Part shown: positions 15,701 through 16,876 of the stretch, in pieces
Layout: every line of letters begins with the position of its first letter
Position numbering within the stretch: position 1 is the stretch's first letter
Assembly: GCA_002382755.1 (NCBI GenBank)
Contig: DFZT01000002.1
Location: 1-16,876, forward strand
DNA: 16,876 nucleotides
Origin: Firmicutes bacterium UBA4049
GTDB taxonomy: Bacteria > Bacillota > Desulfotomaculia > Desulfotomaculales > Nap2-2B
Reading direction: 5' to 3'
Notes under the pieces: generated by a model
The model's database searches: none
What the model was told of the DNA's origin: nothing
What the model saw: the letters and a program-made list of their open reading frames with translations, nothing else
Made by a program: the position numbers and the translations under genes

Positions 15701-16542
15701 CGTTGCCTCTACAGGTTGCCGGGATACTGGACAAGGTACATAAACTCGAACCCCTGGACGGGGAAAGCGAAAATAAAGATAAGATTGAACATCTGCTTGG
15801 CTGGAGTTATCCTTTTAACTGCCTCTCTGTTAAACCGGCAAAAATAACCGTTACGGGACTTAAGGAACACTCATTGCGTAATGATGAGGACGATTCGCAG
15901 TTTCTTTACCAGGCGGAGAAAACAGGAGATGGTAAGAGCGCCAGGCGGCCGAACTTCTTGCAAAAAACGAGACTCCTGACCGGCGCGGAGAAGGGAAGCG
16001 CCATACATCTGTTTATGCGGCATCTAAACCTGGATGAAGAGTTAACAGAAAAAATCATCTGTGAGCAAATTGCCGATCTGCAGAAACGGGAGATTCTCTC
16101 TGAGAGCCAGGCAGGCGTCATAAGGCCGGATCATATTCTTGCCTTCTTCAAATCTCCGCTTGGCGAAAGAATGCTTTCAGCCAAAAAAATATACCGGGAA
16201 ACTCCTTTTCTTATTGCTGTGCCTGCCAATGAAATCTATCCCTGCTCCGTTGAAAGGGATTCACTGTCCGAAAAAAGCCCGGCCGTATCCCAGGTCTTTA
16301 TTGATCAGACGGTTGTAGTTCAGGGTATCATTGACTGCCTCCTGGAGGAAGAGGGGGGACTTGTGGTTATTGATTTCAAAACAGATTACATAAGCCCCGG
16401 CAATTGGAATGCGATGGAATTACTGGCGGGGCGCTACCATATTCAGGTTGAAATGTATGCCAGGGCCGCCCAATCTGTTCTGACGCTGCCCGTCAAAGAA
16501 AAATATTTATATTTTTTTGGCGCGGGAGCATACAGGCTGTAG
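12721..16542 (+). CDS. addA: ATP-dependent helicase/nuclease subunit A
   Basis: The UvrD/RecB-type helicase and nuclease subunit of AddAB, 1273 residues, slightly long for the family. Helicase motifs in order: Q-motif EEQKLAI, Walker A SASAGTGKT (25-33), FTNAAAAEM, Walker B VDEYQD (404-409), GDVKQSIYRFR, TNNMRST, IMSIHKSKGLEFPVVFLAG, and VAMTRARE (894-901). The C-terminal nuclease domain has His1096 (KGSAIHLF), IIDCLLEEE and VVIDFKTDY with Asp1218/Lys1220. The start is TTG 12721, with AAGGGG at 12706-12711 nine bases upstream; the ATG at 12714 is out of frame and stops after seven codons. An in-frame 9-bp repeat adds Gly-Phe-Glu copies at 571-579. The last codons and stop coincide with a copy of the downstream heptamer repeat. 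Confidence 0.95.
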   Translation: MSAGINWTEEQKLAINTTGCNILVSASAGTGKTSVLVGRIINLVTNPENPVDLDRLLVVTFTNAAAAEMRGRISQALADELDRKPFSRRLRRQLQLLNRASIGTIHSFCLDLIRQNFFRIGLDPEIRVLGEDEAALLRAATCDELFELRYDRQENSTFIDLVDCYGGSRDDSELQDLVIRLYDFARSTPGPRQWLESAAKSFCPSAYSDLENLPWINVLKKYLSCRLKTILQLAARASELSLKKDGPHVYFDALQDDLDKINKLIRCCSLSWRELHEAFQEIRFLPFSRAGKDVSEELKKQVQVLRESVKRNLKSLAEEFFSRKPGEYFSELETVAPLVGELVELVLDFDKMFRQVKKAQSVVDFSDLEQYALQILSSQADQPGDLIPSEAARKLQERYDYVLVDEYQDINEVQDAILSLVSRQDGGESNLFMVGDVKQSIYRFRLAEPGLFQTRQNSFISLESPTEQLKNYNPGVTFCLTNNMRSTKNIIDGVNFIFTLLMTPGIGEIDYSKSPLKFSTDRPPEKLKTFFSNDAIEFHLINSNRSSVEPPEDEDLLETNGESPAGESFEGFEGFEGFEVMQIEARYVAGRIKEIIAEARREGKNLSYRDMAVLMRSTVQTAGIFLEEFNAAGIPAYAESATGYFQASEVKTIISLLSIIDNPRQDIPLAGVLRSPLAGIGVDGMAKIRLCQKEGDFYDAVLTAAGMPSGELTGRLADFISMLEHWRTMSRQCRLPDLIHDIYRKTGYYDYAGGLPGGDQRQANLRALYDRACQYEGTVFRGLYSFLKYIERLQQNNRDLGSARVLGENEDVVRIMSIHKSKGLEFPVVFLAGLNRPFNFQDLNRNILLHKKLGIGPQIVNVAGRYSYPTLPKLALKAALKMETIAEELRILYVAMTRAREKLILIGSVANLQKEVLKWSNVVDFKEKQAFEPYLISAGSFLDLLGVALIRRHDAENLRQAAGLNLDLNTFNDISRWEVKISSGDYNTPAAEEALPLQVAGILDKVHKLEPLDGESENKDKIEHLLGWSYPFNCLSVKPAKITVTGLKEHSLRNDEDDSQFLYQAEKTGDGKSARRPNFLQKTRLLTGAEKGSAIHLFMRHLNLDEELTEKIICEQIADLQKREILSESQAGVIRPDHILAFFKSPLGERMLSAKKIYRETPFLIAVPANEIYPCSVERDSLSEKSPAVSQVFIDQTVVVQGIIDCLLEEEGGLVVIDFKTDYISPGNWNAMELLAGRYHIQVEMYARAAQSVLTLPVKEKYLYFFGAGAYRL
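14431..14457 (+). repeat. In-frame 9-bp repeat inside addA (Gly-Phe-Glu x3)
   Basis: GGATTTGAG at 14431-14439 and 14440-14448, then GGATTTGAA at 14449-14457. A degenerate fourth unit (TCCTTTGAG, Ser-Phe-Glu) precedes them. The encoded acidic/aromatic stretch lies just after a Glu/Asp-rich segment and before the conserved IEARYVAGRI helix, in what is probably a surface linker of the helicase. Copy number can change without breaking the frame. Confidence 0.85.
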
Positions 16543-16593
16543 GTACTTTTATGTATAGCCGCGGAAATAATAAATAATAAATAGTAACTATTC
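16543..16593 (+). other. AT-rich spacer after addA
   Basis: About 50 bases with an AATAAT/AAATAATAAAT stretch and a short inverted repeat AATAGT-A-ACTATT (16580-16592) immediately before the heptamer array. No intrinsic terminator for addA is visible and no gene is seen. Confidence 0.4.
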
Positions 16594-16659
16594 AGGCTGT
16601 TAGGCTGTAGGCAATTAGGCTGTAGGCTGTAGGCTGTAGGCTGTTAGGCTGTAGGCTGT
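16594..16659 (+). repeat. AGGCTGT heptamer array
   Basis: Eight full copies of AGGCTGT begin at 16594, 16602, 16617, 16624, 16631, 16638, 16646 and 16653. A truncated AGGC lies at 16609-16612, followed by AATT. Most units are directly adjacent; single extra T bases occur after the first and sixth copies. A separate copy at 16534-16540 overlaps the addA stop codon. The array ends with AGGAGG (16660-16665), which is a heptamer start turned into the ribosome binding site of the next gene. It is far too short in unit length and lacks spacers, so it is not a CRISPR. Confidence 0.92.
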
Positions 16660-16670
16660 AGGAGGAAATT

Positions 16671-16876
16671 ATGCGTGACCATACGAAGCTCAGAGCGTTT
16701 GAACTGGCCGACGAAGTGGCGGTTTTGATCTATCGGGCAACCAGAGGGTTTCCCAAGGAGGAGATCTATGGACTGACTTCCCAGATGCGAAGAGCGGCGG
16801 TTTCGGTGCCGTCAAACATCGTTGAGGGATGTGCACGCGAGAGTCAGACAGAATACCTTCGCTTTCTTGAAATAGC
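16671..16876 (+). CDS. Four-helix-bundle protein (S23/intervening-sequence type), partial
   Basis: The first 68 codons of a gene that runs off the right edge. It reads MRDHTKLRAFELADEVAVLI, then the family hallmarks YGLTSQMRRAAVSVPSNIVE and GCARESQTEYLRFLEI. These match the four-helix-bundle family first known from ORFs inside 23S rRNA intervening sequences and related to the Avd accessory protein of diversity-generating retroelements. Such proteins are usually about 115-130 residues, so roughly half is missing. The conserved Arg-Arg-Ala-Ala and Ser-x-Pro-x-Asn-Ile-x-Glu-Gly surface is intact. ATG 16671 has AGGAGG at 16660-16665, directly at the end of the heptamer array. No rRNA or reverse transcriptase is seen nearby, and its role here is unknown. 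Confidence 0.88.
   Translation, partial: MRDHTKLRAFELADEVAVLIYRATRGFPKEEIYGLTSQMRRAAVSVPSNIVEGCARESQTEYLRFLEI

Noticed and set aside
16594..16659. CRISPR array
   Set aside because: The repeats are 7 bp and mostly contiguous with no spacers, and no cas gene is present.

Overview
The window looks like chromosomal DNA of a Gram-positive, spore-former-type Firmicute, most likely a Clostridia/Peptococcaceae (Desulfotomaculum/Pelotomaculum-like) organism. This rests on the AddAB (not RecBCD) recombination nuclease, a TIGR04076-type small protein, strong purine-rich Shine-Dalgarno sites and very frequent non-ATG starts. The assignment is an inference; no rRNA or tRNA is present to fix it.

Left part (1-4131, + strand): a leader with short hairpins, leuA (2-isopropylmalate synthase), a self-processing P1/S58-family peptidase, a small TIGR04076-family protein, a macro-domain ADP-ribose hydrolase and pyrE. 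All are closely spaced, and the last two overlap by 13 bp. Middle part (4137-7912, - strand): an omega-amidase-like nitrilase followed by a divergent YchF GTPase, and upstream of them an ECF sigma factor with a membrane anti-sigma factor carrying a zinc finger and a DUF4349-like domain. The sigma gene appears to start at a CTG codon. Its promoter is back-to-back with the addB promoter, and the two -35 boxes overlap almost completely.

Right part (8068-16876, + strand): addB and addA, encoding the two helicase-nuclease subunits that process double-strand breaks. They are separated by about 1.2 kb holding a 35-codon remnant of a Dam-type DNA adenine methylase with its ribosome binding site intact, a hairpin, and an unrecognised 322-residue protein whose N-terminal half reads like a C2 (calcium/lipid-binding) domain. 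addA is surrounded by tandem repeats of three unit sizes: 13 bp just before it, 9 bp in frame inside it, and a 7-bp array (eight full AGGCTGT copies) just after it. The 7-bp array leads into the ribosome binding site of a four-helix-bundle (S23/intervening-sequence-type) gene that runs off the window. A further copy of the heptamer lies over the addA stop codon.

The most unusual material is the 11.5-12.7 kb insert between addB and addA, the heptamer array with its four-helix-bundle gene, and the divergent sigma/addB promoter with the CTG-started sigma gene.
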